DNA from: Streptomyces sp. AcH 505
GTDB lineage: Bacteria; Actinomycetota; Actinomycetes; Streptomycetales; Streptomycetaceae
Direction: 5' to 3'
NCBI RefSeq assembly: GCF_000818175.1
Contig: NZ_JTIY01000002.1
Span: forward strand, 1,067,673-1,102,833
DNA length: 35,161 nucleotides
This document shows, piece by piece, positions 7,084 to 15,667 of the stretch. Each line of letters begins with the position of its first letter. Within the stretch, counting starts at the first letter, position 1. Below the pieces are notes generated by a model. That model saw only the letters and a list, made by a program, of their open reading frames with translations. It ran no database searches and was not told the origin of the DNA. The translations under genes and the position numbers were made by a program.

Positions 7084-7808
7084 GAGGGCCTCGCTGTGTC
7101 CGTGTCCAGGAACCCCTGGGCGACCAGCCGGTCGCGCAGTTTCCGCCGGGCGTCGAACATTGTCTTGTAGACGGCGTTGCGGTTGGTCCCCAGCCGGTCC
7201 ACCAGCGCGTCGAGCGGCACCGCGTCGAGGACGAGCGCCGTGAAGATCCGGCGCTGGTGAGCGGTCAGAGTCTCGTCGACCGCTGTGCGCAGGGCTATGA
7301 CCAGCGCCCGGGCCTCGGACTGGGCGGCCGGGTCGAGGCCGAGCCGATCGGGCAGCCGCTCCCAGTCCTCGCTTTCCAGTGCCACGGCGGCGGATCGTCA
7401 GAAATGCCGGCCGACCTTGGCCGACACCTCGAACACCACGAAAGTGAACGCCCAGGTGGTGAACTTGCTCTCGCCGCGGAACCGCCCCACCTTCCGGACG
7501 ATCGCCAGGAGGGCGTCCGAGGCCGCCTGCTGGGCCAGGTCGTCCAGTTCGGGACCGGTGATGTTGTGACTGCCGCAGCGCCGCGCCAGCTCCGAGTGCG
7601 CGATCCGCAGCAGCACCTCATGGAGGCGGGTGCAGGCATCCTCGAAGACGCCGCCCTCCGACAGCAGCGCCCGCACCCACCACTCCGACTCCGGATCGAA
7701 CGCGCGCCGCCCGGCCGCCGCCGGCCCCGATTCGGCGCCGAGGCCGTCCGGCGGACGATCTCCGTCACGTCCCGTTGTACCGAATGCATGCGATGTAATG
7801 GATGCCAT
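7080..7808 (-). pseudogene. ECF-type sigma factor split by one in-frame TGA
   Basis: Two ORFs in the same frame make up one sigma factor. Codons 1-136 (7808-7401) end in the region 2 block LDDLAQQAASDALLAIVRKVGRFRGESKFTTWAFTFVVFEVSAKVGRHF. Codon 137 is TGA (7398-7400). The frame continues as RSAAVALESEDWERLPDRLGLD and then region 4, HQRRIFTALVLDAVPLDALVDRLGTNRNAVYKTMFDARRKLRDRLV, ending at 7080. In relatives I recall, GRHF is followed by W-R, so a single TGG-to-TGA change explains the break. Region 4 could restart at GTG 7385. Options are a recent pseudogene, a sequence error, readthrough (the TGA is followed by C), or two separate polypeptides. Start ATG 7808 has a weak AGGG upstream. Confidence 0.8.
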
Positions 7809-7972
7809 ATTCGCACCCTAGGGAAGTCGCAGCCCGCGGTCGCGGTGACGCGGGCGCACGTCAGGATTCCGTCATACGTGGCGCTGCATGGACCGCTCCC
7901 AGGTCCGCACCCAGGGTGACTACGTGTCCCGGTATGAAAGCCCGGCCCATTCCCACGCCCCGCGCGCCCTTC

Positions 7973-7991
7973 TCCCACCGTTCTCACACCC
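7973..7991 (+). promoter_or_regulatory. 19 bp motif shared with the DUF1800 upstream region
   Basis: TCCCACCGTTCTCACACCC here and TCCCACGGTTCTCACACCC at 9627-9645 differ at one base. This copy is 61 bp before the sulfatase start in the 243 bp gap shared with the divergent sigma factor. It could be a common regulator site or a -35 region; no shared -10 was found. Confidence 0.45.
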
Positions 7992-8051
7992 TCCTGCGGC
8001 ACGGTCGGGCTTTCGGGATTCATTCGGTCACGCTGCCCAGGAGGAGAACCG

Positions 8052-9587
8052 TTGACCATCGCAGGTGTGCGCAGGAAAGCTCCGCTGTGGCTGGCCACGG
8101 CGGCCCTCGCGGCCGGCCTGGCCGGGTGCAGCGGGGACAGCGGCGGCGGCGCGCCGGACACGGACAGGGAGAGTCCGAGCGCCAGCGCGCAGCGTACGGA
8201 TTCGGCCCAGTCACCGAACATCGTGTGGGTGCTGACCGACGACCTCTCGTCGGACCTGGTGACCTACATGCCCCACGTGAAGGCCATGCAGAAAAGCGGT
8301 CTGACCTTCTCCAACTACACGGTGACGGACTCGCTGTGCTGCCCGTCGCGTTCGTCGATCTTCACCGGTAAGTTCCCGCACAACACAGGGGTGTTCACCA
8401 ATATGCCCCCGGACGGCGGCTTCGAGACCTTCCATGAGAAAGGGAACGAGGACAAGACCTTCGCCACCGCCCTCCAACAGCAGGGCTACCGGACCGCGAT
8501 GATGGGCAAGTACCTCAACGGCTATCAGCCGGACATGACCGTGAACGGCAAGAACAACTACGTACCCCCGGGCTGGAACGAGTGGGACGTGGCCGGAAAC
8601 GGCTACAAGGAGTACGACTACACACTCAACCAGAACGGCAGGACGGTCGACTACGGGCACGACCCGGCCGACTACCTGACCGATGTCGTCAGCGCAAAGG
8701 GCCAGGAGTTCATCGAGAACTCGGTGAAGGCGAAGAAGCCCTTCGTGCTCGACATCTCCACGTTCGCGCCGCACGGCCCGGCCACCCCGGCCCCCGAGGA
8801 CCAGGGCGCGTTCAAGGACCTGCCGCTCCCGAAGCCCCCGGCCTTCGACAAGACCCCGACCGACGCCCCGCAGTGGCTCAAGGACAAGAAGTCCTTCACT
8901 CCTCAGCAGATCACGAAAATCACCAAGACGTACCGCAAGCGCGTTCGCGCCGTGCAGGCGGTCGACCGCATGATCGGTGACCTCCAGGAGAAACTGAAGA
9001 AGGCAGACGTCTACGACAACACCGTCTTCGCCTTCGCCTCCGACAACGGCTTCCACATGGGTCAGTACCGCTTGATGCCGGGCAAACAGACGGCCTTCGA
9101 CACCGACGTGAACGTACCCCTGGTCGTCACGGGACTGGGGGTCAAGCAGGGCGCCACGACCAAGGCGGTCGCCTCCAACATCGACATCTGCCCGACCTTC
9201 ACCGAACTGGGCGGCGGCAAGCCCGACCCGGAGACCGACGGCCGCAGCCTGGTGCCCCTGCTGCACGGGGGAACTCCGGAAGACTGGCCGCAGACCGCGC
9301 TGGTGGAGCACCACGGGCCCAACACCTCTCCCCAGGACCCCGACAAGCCCGGTAAGGGCAGCGGCAATCCGCCGAGCTACGAGGCGCTGCGCACCGGCCG
9401 GTACACGTACGTCGAGTACAAGAACGGCTCTCACGAGTACTACGACCGCAGCAAGGACCGGGACATGCTGCACAACGTCTACGCCCAACTGTCCTCGGAC
9501 ACCAAGAAGAACCTCGCGTCCACGCTGCTGAAGCTCCAGGACTGCAAGGGCTCGGAAGAGTGCACCGCCGCGGCCCGAACCGACTGA
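8052..9587 (+). CDS. Lipoprotein sulfatase (arylsulfatase/GlcNAc-6-sulfatase type)
   Basis: A 511-residue surface enzyme predicted to hydrolyse sulfate esters. Residues 1-26 are a lipoprotein signal (RRK, hydrophobic core, LAGC with Cys26 lipidated). IVWVLTDD (57-64) gives metal-binding aspartates. SLCCPSRSSIFTG contains the sulfatase signature C-x-P-S-R with Cys96 expected to become formylglycine. MMGKYLNGYQP, APHGPATPAPE and FASDNGFHMGQYRL are further conserved blocks. TTG at 8052 is the start: AGGAGGAG (8039-8046) lies 5 bases upstream. It is divergent from the broken sigma factor and is followed by the DUF1800/DUF1501 pair with a shared upstream motif. Substrate is not evident. Confidence 0.92.
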   Translation: MTIAGVRRKAPLWLATAALAAGLAGCSGDSGGGAPDTDRESPSASAQRTDSAQSPNIVWVLTDDLSSDLVTYMPHVKAMQKSGLTFSNYTVTDSLCCPSRSSIFTGKFPHNTGVFTNMPPDGGFETFHEKGNEDKTFATALQQQGYRTAMMGKYLNGYQPDMTVNGKNNYVPPGWNEWDVAGNGYKEYDYTLNQNGRTVDYGHDPADYLTDVVSAKGQEFIENSVKAKKPFVLDISTFAPHGPATPAPEDQGAFKDLPLPKPPAFDKTPTDAPQWLKDKKSFTPQQITKITKTYRKRVRAVQAVDRMIGDLQEKLKKADVYDNTVFAFASDNGFHMGQYRLMPGKQTAFDTDVNVPLVVTGLGVKQGATTKAVASNIDICPTFTELGGGKPDPETDGRSLVPLLHGGTPEDWPQTALVEHHGPNTSPQDPDKPGKGSGNPPSYEALRTGRYTYVEYKNGSHEYYDRSKDRDMLHNVYAQLSSDTKKNLASTLLKLQDCKGSEECTAAARTD

Positions 9588-9626
9588 CCTCGGCCTGGTA
9601 CGCGCCGTCCTGCCACCCCGATCGAT

Positions 9627-9645
9627 TCCCACGGTTCTCACACCC
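9627..9645 (+). promoter_or_regulatory. Second copy of the shared 19 bp motif, before DUF1800
   Basis: TCCCACGGTTCTCACACCC matches the sulfatase upstream copy at 18 of 19 bases and ends 42 bp before the DUF1800 ATG, a distance similar to the 60 bp at the sulfatase. This supports co-regulation of the two transcription units. Confidence 0.45.
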
Positions 9646-9687
9646 GGCGCAGACGCGCGTGGAACCCCGTACCCGCAAACTCCCACC

Positions 9688-11076
9688 ATGGGAAGGACAC
9701 TTGACAGCCGGGCACACGTGACACGTCTGCTGCAACGCACGGGGTTCGACGCCGTGCCGGACGCCGTGGACGCCGCGCGGAAGGCCGGGTTCGAGGCCAC
9801 GCTCGAACGCGTGCTGACCCCAACAGGAGCTGACCGGGGGGCCGATGCGACGCCCGCCCCTGAACCGGGCCCTCTGCCGGCGCGCAACTCCGAGACCCAG
9901 CAGAAGCGTGCACAGAAATCCGGGGACGGTACGGAACCGAAGAAACCCGGGGACGACCCCGTCCGCAAGCACTACCGCGAAGTTCTGCGGCAACAGCGCG
10001 AAGAACTCACCCAGTGGTGGCTGGAGCGCATGGTGGCCGCCGAGCATCCATGGGTGGAGAAGCGGACGCTGCTGTGGCACAACCACTGGGCCACGTCCAT
10101 CCAGAAGGTCAAGTCCGCTGCGGCGATGCTGCAACAGAACGAAACGCTGCGGCGTCTGGGCGGAGGCGATTTCCGCGAGCTGGCCCGGGCCATGGTGGTC
10201 GACCCGGCGCTCATGGTGTGGCTGGACGCCGACGGCAGTGTCGCCGAGGCGCCGAACGAGAACCTCGGCCGGGAGCTGATGGAGCTCTTCGTGCTCGGGG
10301 TCGGCCACTACACCGAGTCCGACGTGCGCCAGGCAGCCGCCGCCCTCACCGGGTGGACCGTGGACCGGCGTGCCCATCCGTGGAAGGCCCACTTCAAGCC
10401 GCGCAGGCACGACCAGGGACAGCAGACCGTGGTGGGTGAGACGGCCGATTTCTCCGCGCGGACGCTCATCGACCACCTGGTGAGCCTGCCGGACTCGCAC
10501 GGCCACGTGGCCACCCGCATGTGGGGCGCCCTGGTGAGCAACGAGAACAAGCCCTCGAAGACCGCACTGGCACGCGTCACGGCGGCCTACGGGCAACAGC
10601 GCGACACAAAGGCCATGTTCCGGGCGGTGTTCACCGACGAGGCGTTCGCCGACGCCGACAACGTACTGGTGAAACAGCCGGTCGAATACGTGGTGGGCAG
10701 TCTGCGGGCGCTGGGAGTACACCCTTCCGCACTGCCGCAGAAGGCTCGGAGGCAGTTGCTGACCCGCACCCTGACGGGTCTCGGCCAGACGCCGTTCGCA
10801 CCGGACAGCGTGGGTGGTTGGCCCGCCGGCGCGGCATGGCTCACCACTGCCGCCGCCCAGGTGCGGATCACCTTCGCGCAGCAACTCGTACGCCACGCCG
10901 AGCTCGGCGACGTGGCCGCGGCCGCCACAACCGAGCGCCCGGATCTGCTGGCTCGCAAGCTCGGGGTCGGCGCCTGGAGCGCGGCCACACGCGAGGTGCT
11001 GCGAGCGGCCGCACACGATCCCCGCAAGGTGACGGCCGTCGCGCTGACCGCACCCGAACACCTCGTCCTGAGCTGA
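9688..11076 (+). CDS. DUF1800 family protein
   Basis: A 462-residue protein of the DUF1800 family, recognised by RAHVTRLLQRTGFDA at the start, WWLERMVAAEHPWVEKRTLLWHNHWATS (about 110-137), NENLGRELMELFVLGVGHYTESDVRQAAAALTGWTVD (about 190-226) and QPVEYVVGSLRALG (about 330). A charged Ala/Pro-rich insert near residues 48-90 is variable. No signal peptide is visible. Family members are almost always encoded next to a DUF1501 protein, as here 13 bp downstream; their joint biochemical role is not established. There is no clear Shine-Dalgarno sequence before the ATG, so initiation may be leaderless or use another signal. Confidence 0.88.
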   Translation: MGRTLDSRAHVTRLLQRTGFDAVPDAVDAARKAGFEATLERVLTPTGADRGADATPAPEPGPLPARNSETQQKRAQKSGDGTEPKKPGDDPVRKHYREVLRQQREELTQWWLERMVAAEHPWVEKRTLLWHNHWATSIQKVKSAAAMLQQNETLRRLGGGDFRELARAMVVDPALMVWLDADGSVAEAPNENLGRELMELFVLGVGHYTESDVRQAAAALTGWTVDRRAHPWKAHFKPRRHDQGQQTVVGETADFSARTLIDHLVSLPDSHGHVATRMWGALVSNENKPSKTALARVTAAYGQQRDTKAMFRAVFTDEAFADADNVLVKQPVEYVVGSLRALGVHPSALPQKARRQLLTRTLTGLGQTPFAPDSVGGWPAGAAWLTTAAAQVRITFAQQLVRHAELGDVAAAATTERPDLLARKLGVGAWSAATREVLRAAAHDPRKVTAVALTAPEHLVLS

Positions 11077-11089
11077 AGGAGAGAGCCCC

Positions 11090-12334
11090 ATGGACACCTG
11101 GACGCGACGAAGGTTCCTCATCACGAGCGGTGTGGCCGGGGGAGTCGCGCTGGCCGCCGGAGCCACCGCCTGGGGCGTGGACGAATTGCTCGCCACCGGT
11201 TCCGGCGCCGCCGACAGTGACGCGGCGACGCTGGTGCTGGTCACCCTGTACGGAGGCAACGACGGCCTCAACACCCTGGTGCCCGCCGCCGATTCGCACT
11301 ACCAGAGCCTGCGCGGCGATCTCGCCTACAGCGCGGACGAGGTGCTCCCCCTGGGCGACGGACTCGGCCTCAACCCGGGGATGAAGCGAATGAAGGAGCT
11401 GTGGGACGACAAGCAACTCGCGGTCGTACGCGGCGTGTCCTACCCCAAGCCGGATCACAGCCACTTCCGCTCGATGGCGATCTGGCAGACCGCGTCCCCG
11501 TCCGGTCCGCTCCCGTCGGGCTGGCTGGGCCGCTGGCTGGACCACGAGGGCGGCGCGAATCCGCTCATGGGCGTCTCCGTGGGCGCCACCCTGCCGCCGC
11601 TGATGGCCGGCGAGCGGACAGCGGGCGCGGCTGTCCGGCTGGGCGGCGCGAAACTGCCGGACGCCTGGCAGCGCACCTGCACCGAGCTGGCACACATCGA
11701 CGACGACGCTCACCCGCTGCTGAAGCGGGCGGGTGCCTCGCTGGCCGACCTGACGAAGGTCACCTCGGCTTTCGGCGGTGCTCCGGACGCGGACCAGGAC
11801 GGCGCCGGGGGGCCGAGCGACGACGACGCGACGAACGACGCGAGTTCCGCGGGCGGCCAGAGCGGGCTCGGCATGCAACTGGACGTGGTGGCCAGGGCGA
11901 TCACGTCAGGCGTGCCCACTCGCGCGTACAGCGTGAGCCTCGGCGGCTTCGACACGCACGCCGCCGAGAAGACCACCCAGTCCCGCCTGCTCGGCCAACT
12001 CGACCACGAGCTGGGCGCGTTCCTCGACCGCGTCAGAAAGACGAAGGCAGGGCAGAAGGTCGTCGTCGCCGTCTACTCGGAGTTCGGCCGCCGCCCCAAG
12101 GCCAATGCCAACCAGGGCACCGACCACGGCACCGCCGGTCCGGTGTTCCTGCTCGGCGCACCGGTCAAGGGCGGCTTCTACGGTGACCAGCCGAGCCTCA
12201 CGGACCTCACGGACGACGATCTGCGAGCGACGACCGACTTCCGCGACGTGTACGCCACCCTGCTGCGCGACGTCCTCGACACCGACCCGGCGAAGATCCT
12301 CGACGGCCACGACACGACGCTCGCCTTCCTGTGA
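11090..12334 (+). CDS. DUF1501 family protein with Tat signal
   Basis: A 414-residue exported protein. The N-terminus TRRRFLITSGVAGGVALAAGATAWG is a twin-arginine signal. The mature part has LVLVTLYGGNDGLNTLVPAADSHY (about 45-68), the conserved SHFRSMAIWQTA (about 123-134), SLGGFDTHAAE (about 282) and VAVYSEFGRRPKANANQGTDHGTAGPVFLLG (about 325-355), all hallmarks of DUF1501, whose fold is of the alkaline phosphatase/sulfatase type. It starts 13 bp after the DUF1800 stop, behind GGAGAG, and forms an operon with it. It probably acts outside the membrane with DUF1800; the substrate is unknown. It is convergent with the histidine kinase, whose stop is only 40 bp away. Confidence 0.9.
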   Translation: MDTWTRRRFLITSGVAGGVALAAGATAWGVDELLATGSGAADSDAATLVLVTLYGGNDGLNTLVPAADSHYQSLRGDLAYSADEVLPLGDGLGLNPGMKRMKELWDDKQLAVVRGVSYPKPDHSHFRSMAIWQTASPSGPLPSGWLGRWLDHEGGANPLMGVSVGATLPPLMAGERTAGAAVRLGGAKLPDAWQRTCTELAHIDDDAHPLLKRAGASLADLTKVTSAFGGAPDADQDGAGGPSDDDATNDASSAGGQSGLGMQLDVVARAITSGVPTRAYSVSLGGFDTHAAEKTTQSRLLGQLDHELGAFLDRVRKTKAGQKVVVAVYSEFGRRPKANANQGTDHGTAGPVFLLGAPVKGGFYGDQPSLTDLTDDDLRATTDFRDVYATLLRDVLDTDPAKILDGHDTTLAFL

Positions 12335-12373
12335 AGCCGGCCCGGCTCCCGTGCGTCAGGGTGCGCCGCTGCG

Positions 12374-13813
12374 TCAGGGGGCCATGGGGAGCCGGACGGT
12401 CACACAGGTTCCCTCCCCGGGGGCGCTGGTGACCTCCACGCTCCCACCGTGTGCCTGGGCCACTGCCGCGACGATGGCCAGCCCCAGGCCGCTGCCGTCG
12501 CCGCTGTGCGCCGGGTCGGCGCGGTAGAAGCGGTCGAAGAGGCGCGGCAGTGCCTCGGCGGGGATCCCCGGACCCTCGTCGGCGACGGCGAGGATCACGT
12601 CCGGCCTGCCGTTGCCCGGCGCGGCCGGACCGCCGGCGCGTACCGTCACCTGTGCCGCTGTCCCGGACGGCGTGTGGTTGCGTATGTTCGCCAGCAGGTT
12701 GTCGACCACACGCCGCAGGTGCTCGCCGTCGCCGTGCACCCGCACACTGCCGTCGGCCCGCACCGTCACGGGGCTGCGCGGTGCCACGACGCGTGCGGCG
12801 GACACGGCCTCGCCCACGATTCCGACCAGGTCCACGGAGTTGCGGCCGCGGACAGGGACGCTGTCGAGCCGGGCGAGCAACAGCAGGTCGTCGACGAGTC
12901 GTTGCATGCGCAGGGCCTCTGTGGTGATGCCGTTCATCACCCGCTCCCGCTGCTCGGGGCGGGCGAGCGCACCCTGGTGGTGCAGATCGGCGTAGCCGAG
13001 CACGGCGGTGACGGGCGTGCGCAGTTCGTGTGAGGCGTCCGCGACGAACCGGCGCAGCCGATCCTGGGTGTTCCGCTCGGCGGCCAGCATCGTGTTCAGG
13101 GCGAGGCCGAGCCGCCCGACCTCCGTGTTGTCATCGGCGGGTGCGACACGGTCGGCACGGTCACCGGACGCGATGCCGTCCGCGTCCCTGGCCATCGACT
13201 CCAGCGGCCGCAGACCGCGACGCAGGACCCACAGCCCCGCACCAGCGAGGAGCGCCAGCACACTGCCGGTCGCCACCGCCTCGACGATCAGCACCTGCCG
13301 CAGCGTCCCCTGGACCTGGTCCAGGGGCGCGGCGGCGATCAGCGTGCCACGGCCGGGGACCCGCTGCACCAGCAGCCGGTAATCGGGGCCGTCCGGCGAC
13401 ACCGGCCCCACCGTGACCGGGTCGGTGCCACGGGCAGCGGACAGCGGATCCGGCAGGCGCGGCGCGGCATCGTCCGGGTCCCGCAACTGCGGTACGAGAT
13501 CGCGCACGCTCCCGTCGGGCCTGCGCAGCTGGAGGTAGAACTCCGAGGCACCGAGCAGCCGGACGTCGCTGCCGAGCGTTCCCCCAGGACCGGTCTGTGC
13601 GAGTTGCTGGGCCACCCGCTGGCGCACCGCGCGCAGGGTGACATCGGTGCGGTGCGTCATGTCGTTCCGCAGTGCGCCGAACACCACTGCGTCCAGGGCG
13701 AGCAGGGCCGCCGCCGCGAGGGTGAGCAGTGCCAGCAGAAGCCGGCCCCGCAGCGAACGGGGCCGCAGCGAACGAGGCGGCAGGGAGCGGCGTTCGGATG
13801 CCGTCCGACTCAC
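12374..13813 (-). CDS. Sensor histidine kinase
   Basis: A 479-residue membrane kinase. A first transmembrane helix (about 25-48) and a second (about 172-198) enclose a 120-residue extracytoplasmic sensor. A HAMP segment follows (RRGLRPLESMARDADGIASGD). The H-box is FVADASHELRTPVTAV with His262 as phosphorylation site; the N-box is NLLANIRNHTPSG, G1 is ADEGPGIP, the F-box FDRFYRAD and G2 GSGLGLAIV. The GTG start overlaps the stop of the response regulator (GTGA, 13810-13813), so the pair is translationally coupled. It resembles the PhoR/TcrY-like OmpR-partner kinases; the signal is unknown. Confidence 0.93.
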   Translation of the reverse strand: MSRTASERRSLPPRSLRPRSLRGRLLLALLTLAAAALLALDAVVFGALRNDMTHRTDVTLRAVRQRVAQQLAQTGPGGTLGSDVRLLGASEFYLQLRRPDGSVRDLVPQLRDPDDAAPRLPDPLSAARGTDPVTVGPVSPDGPDYRLLVQRVPGRGTLIAAAPLDQVQGTLRQVLIVEAVATGSVLALLAGAGLWVLRRGLRPLESMARDADGIASGDRADRVAPADDNTEVGRLGLALNTMLAAERNTQDRLRRFVADASHELRTPVTAVLGYADLHHQGALARPEQRERVMNGITTEALRMQRLVDDLLLLARLDSVPVRGRNSVDLVGIVGEAVSAARVVAPRSPVTVRADGSVRVHGDGEHLRRVVDNLLANIRNHTPSGTAAQVTVRAGGPAAPGNGRPDVILAVADEGPGIPAEALPRLFDRFYRADPAHSGDGSGLGLAIVAAVAQAHGGSVEVTSAPGEGTCVTVRLPMAP

Positions 13814-14514
13814 GGGGTCGCCTGCTCGCGGAGTATGTAGCCGACGCCCCGCCGGGTCTCGATCATCCCCGGGCCCAGCGCGTCGAGTTTGCGACGCAGA
13901 TAGGAGATGTAGGTCTTCAGCACCCCGTGATCGCCCTCACCGAAGTCCCACACAAGCTCAAGGAGTTGATCGTGTGTCAGGACGCGGTTCCGGTTCAGCA
14001 GCAGATGGTGGAGCAACCGGTATTCGGTGGGGGAGAGCTCCACCCGCACCCCACCCCGGCGTACTTCGTAGGTCTCGGTGTTCATCTCCAGATCCCCGCA
14101 GACGAGGAGTTGGGTCGAGGCGGTGCTCTCACCCCGCCGCAGCACGGCACGCACCCGCGCGGCGACCTCGGCGAGCCGGAACGGCTTCGTGATGTAGTCG
14201 TCGGCACCCAGATCGAGTCCGCCCACGATGTCCTGGCCGCTCTCGCGAGCGGTCAGGAAGATCACCGGCGTTGCCGAGCCGGCCGCCCGCACCCGGCGCA
14301 CCACCTCGAAACCGTCGATGTCGGGAAGCATCACGTCGAGCAGCACGAGATGGGGGGCGTGCTCCCGGATCGCCGTCAGGGCCGCCCTGCCGGTCGCCGC
14401 CTGCGACACCTCGTACCCGAGGAACTGCAGCGACGTGGCCAGGACGTCCAGGATGGCCGGCTCGTCCTCGACGACGAGCAGCCGCGTACCGGGCGGGACG
14501 TCTGATGCGTTCAT
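13810..14514 (-). CDS. OmpR/PhoB-type response regulator
   Basis: A 234-residue regulator. The receiver domain (about 10-125) shows the acidic pair Glu16/Asp17 in VVEDEP, the phosphoacceptor Asp60 in LLDVMLPD, Thr in FLTARES and Lys in ITKPF. The C-terminal winged helix (about 140-234) has LSPTEYRLLHHLLLNRNRVLTHDQLLELVW and TYISYLRRKLDALG...IETRRGVGYIL. The ATG at 14514 is preferred; the longer frame to 14550 adds a non-conserved glycine-rich stretch. It precedes and overlaps its kinase. A small palindrome GGGAC-C-GTCCC (14565-14575) upstream could be an autoregulatory site, but it is short. Confidence 0.94.
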   Translation of the reverse strand: MNASDVPPGTRLLVVEDEPAILDVLATSLQFLGYEVSQAATGRAALTAIREHAPHLVLLDVMLPDIDGFEVVRRVRAAGSATPVIFLTARESGQDIVGGLDLGADDYITKPFRLAEVAARVRAVLRRGESTASTQLLVCGDLEMNTETYEVRRGGVRVELSPTEYRLLHHLLLNRNRVLTHDQLLELVWDFGEGDHGVLKTYISYLRRKLDALGPGMIETRRGVGYILREQATP

Positions 14515-14597
14515 GCCCGCATCCTGGCATCGTCCCCCTCCCGCAGGCACCGTGGCCCCGGGATGGGACCGTCCCTCTCGTCCTGCACGGGGTGGCT

Positions 14598-15560
14598 TCA
14601 GGCGGTCTTGTTACGAGAGGCAGGGGACATGTGCATGCCGTAGCGGGCCCACAGGGTGCGTTGTACGAGCAGGGTGAGGGTGCCGGCGATGAGCATCCCC
14701 GCCAGGTTGATCCCGAGTTGTTCGAACGACGCGCCGACCTCGTGCCAGTGCGCCAGCGCGACGGCCACGGCGATGTTGCCCGCGGCGGGAACGGTGGTGA
14801 CGGAGATGAAGACGCCGATCAATGCGGACGATTTCCCGGCCGTCAGGGAGAGGATCCCCGCTACCCCCGCCAGTACGGCGACGATGAACGACCACTTGTC
14901 CGGGTGGATGATGAAGTCGGTCAGGGGACGGTCGTCCAGCATGCCTGGCGTGATCCAGCCCAGCAGCCGGCTGACGGACGTACACGCCAGCGTGATCGCG
15001 ATGGCCACGGTGAAGCCGATCACGAGTGCCCGTACGGCCGCGCCGATCAGCCGCCGGTCGCCTCGCAGCAGTCCGAAGCAGATGGCCGCCACGGGGCCGA
15101 ACTCCGGGCCGAGGACCATCGCTCCGACGATGAGGATGGGCTGGTCCAGCAGGGCGCCGATGGCCGCGATCTGAGTCGCGAGGGCGAGGAAGGCCAGGAA
15201 GCCCCAGGTGACGCGGGTATCGGTGGCGGTACGGGCCGCCAGCTCCTTCCAGACGACCGCGTCGTCCGGGTCTCCGGGGGCTACTTCCTCGGCCACCTCG
15301 GACGCCGTGGAGATGGACAGGTCCAGTTGTTCGACGGTGATGGCGCCGGTGTCCTTGAGGCCGAGGGCACTCAGCTGGTCGAGTACCCCGTTGGCGGCCT
15401 CCCGGGCGACGTCGAACTCCACGAAGTCGCCCTTGGGCGCGTGGGCGGCACCAAGCATCTTGATCACGTTGACGATCGCCGGATGGTCGTCGGCGATCCG
15501 CAGCACCTCGTCGGTACTGACGGCAGGACTGATCACACGTACATGCAGCACGCGGGCCAT
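14598..15560 (-). CDS. DUF389 membrane protein
   Basis: A 320-residue protein. Residues 1-100 form a soluble ferredoxin-like N-terminal part (LHVRVISPAVSTDEVLRIADDHPAIVNVIKM). About six membrane helices follow, with DQPILIVGAMVLGPEFGPVAAICFGLLRGD (about 150-180) as the family hallmark and TAGKSSALIGVFISVTTVPAAGNIAVAVALAHW later on. DUF389 proteins are widespread and of unproven transport role. ATG 15560 is the only start that keeps the conserved N-terminus, although the ribosome site is weak. It lies between NhaA and the two-component genes on the same strand; co-transcription with NhaA (107 bp apart) is possible. Confidence 0.88.
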   Translation of the reverse strand: MARVLHVRVISPAVSTDEVLRIADDHPAIVNVIKMLGAAHAPKGDFVEFDVAREAANGVLDQLSALGLKDTGAITVEQLDLSISTASEVAEEVAPGDPDDAVVWKELAARTATDTRVTWGFLAFLALATQIAAIGALLDQPILIVGAMVLGPEFGPVAAICFGLLRGDRRLIGAAVRALVIGFTVAIAITLACTSVSRLLGWITPGMLDDRPLTDFIIHPDKWSFIVAVLAGVAGILSLTAGKSSALIGVFISVTTVPAAGNIAVAVALAHWHEVGASFEQLGINLAGMLIAGTLTLLVQRTLWARYGMHMSPASRNKTA

Positions 15561-15606
15561 TGTGCCGTCACCGGTGCCCGTGCCGGACGCCGGTACGGCC
15601 GAACGC

Positions 15607-15641
15607 CGGTAGCGGATCGGTAGCGGATCGGCAGCGCGGAT
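15607..15641. repeat. 11 bp tandem repeat in NhaA-DUF389 spacer
   Basis: CGGTAGCGGAT occurs at 15607-15617 and 15618-15628, followed by a degenerate third copy CGGCAGCGCGGAT (15629-15641). It lies upstream of the DUF389 gene and may simply be slippage, or a regulator array. Confidence 0.5.
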
Positions 15642-15667
15642 CGTACGGGGCAGGCGGGGCAGCCAGG

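Noticed and set aside
8211-9968. Minus-strand 585-codon frame over the sulfatase
   Set aside because: The plus strand encodes a clear sulfatase with its catalytic motif; the antisense frame is a GC-bias shadow.
9199-11274. Minus-strand 691-codon frame over DUF1800
   Set aside because: No recognisable motif; it spans the end of the sulfatase and all of DUF1800, both well supported.
12352-12379. Repeated TGCGTCAGGG near the histidine kinase stop
   Set aside because: Only 10 bp in two copies at the 3' ends of convergent genes; no symmetry or function suggested.
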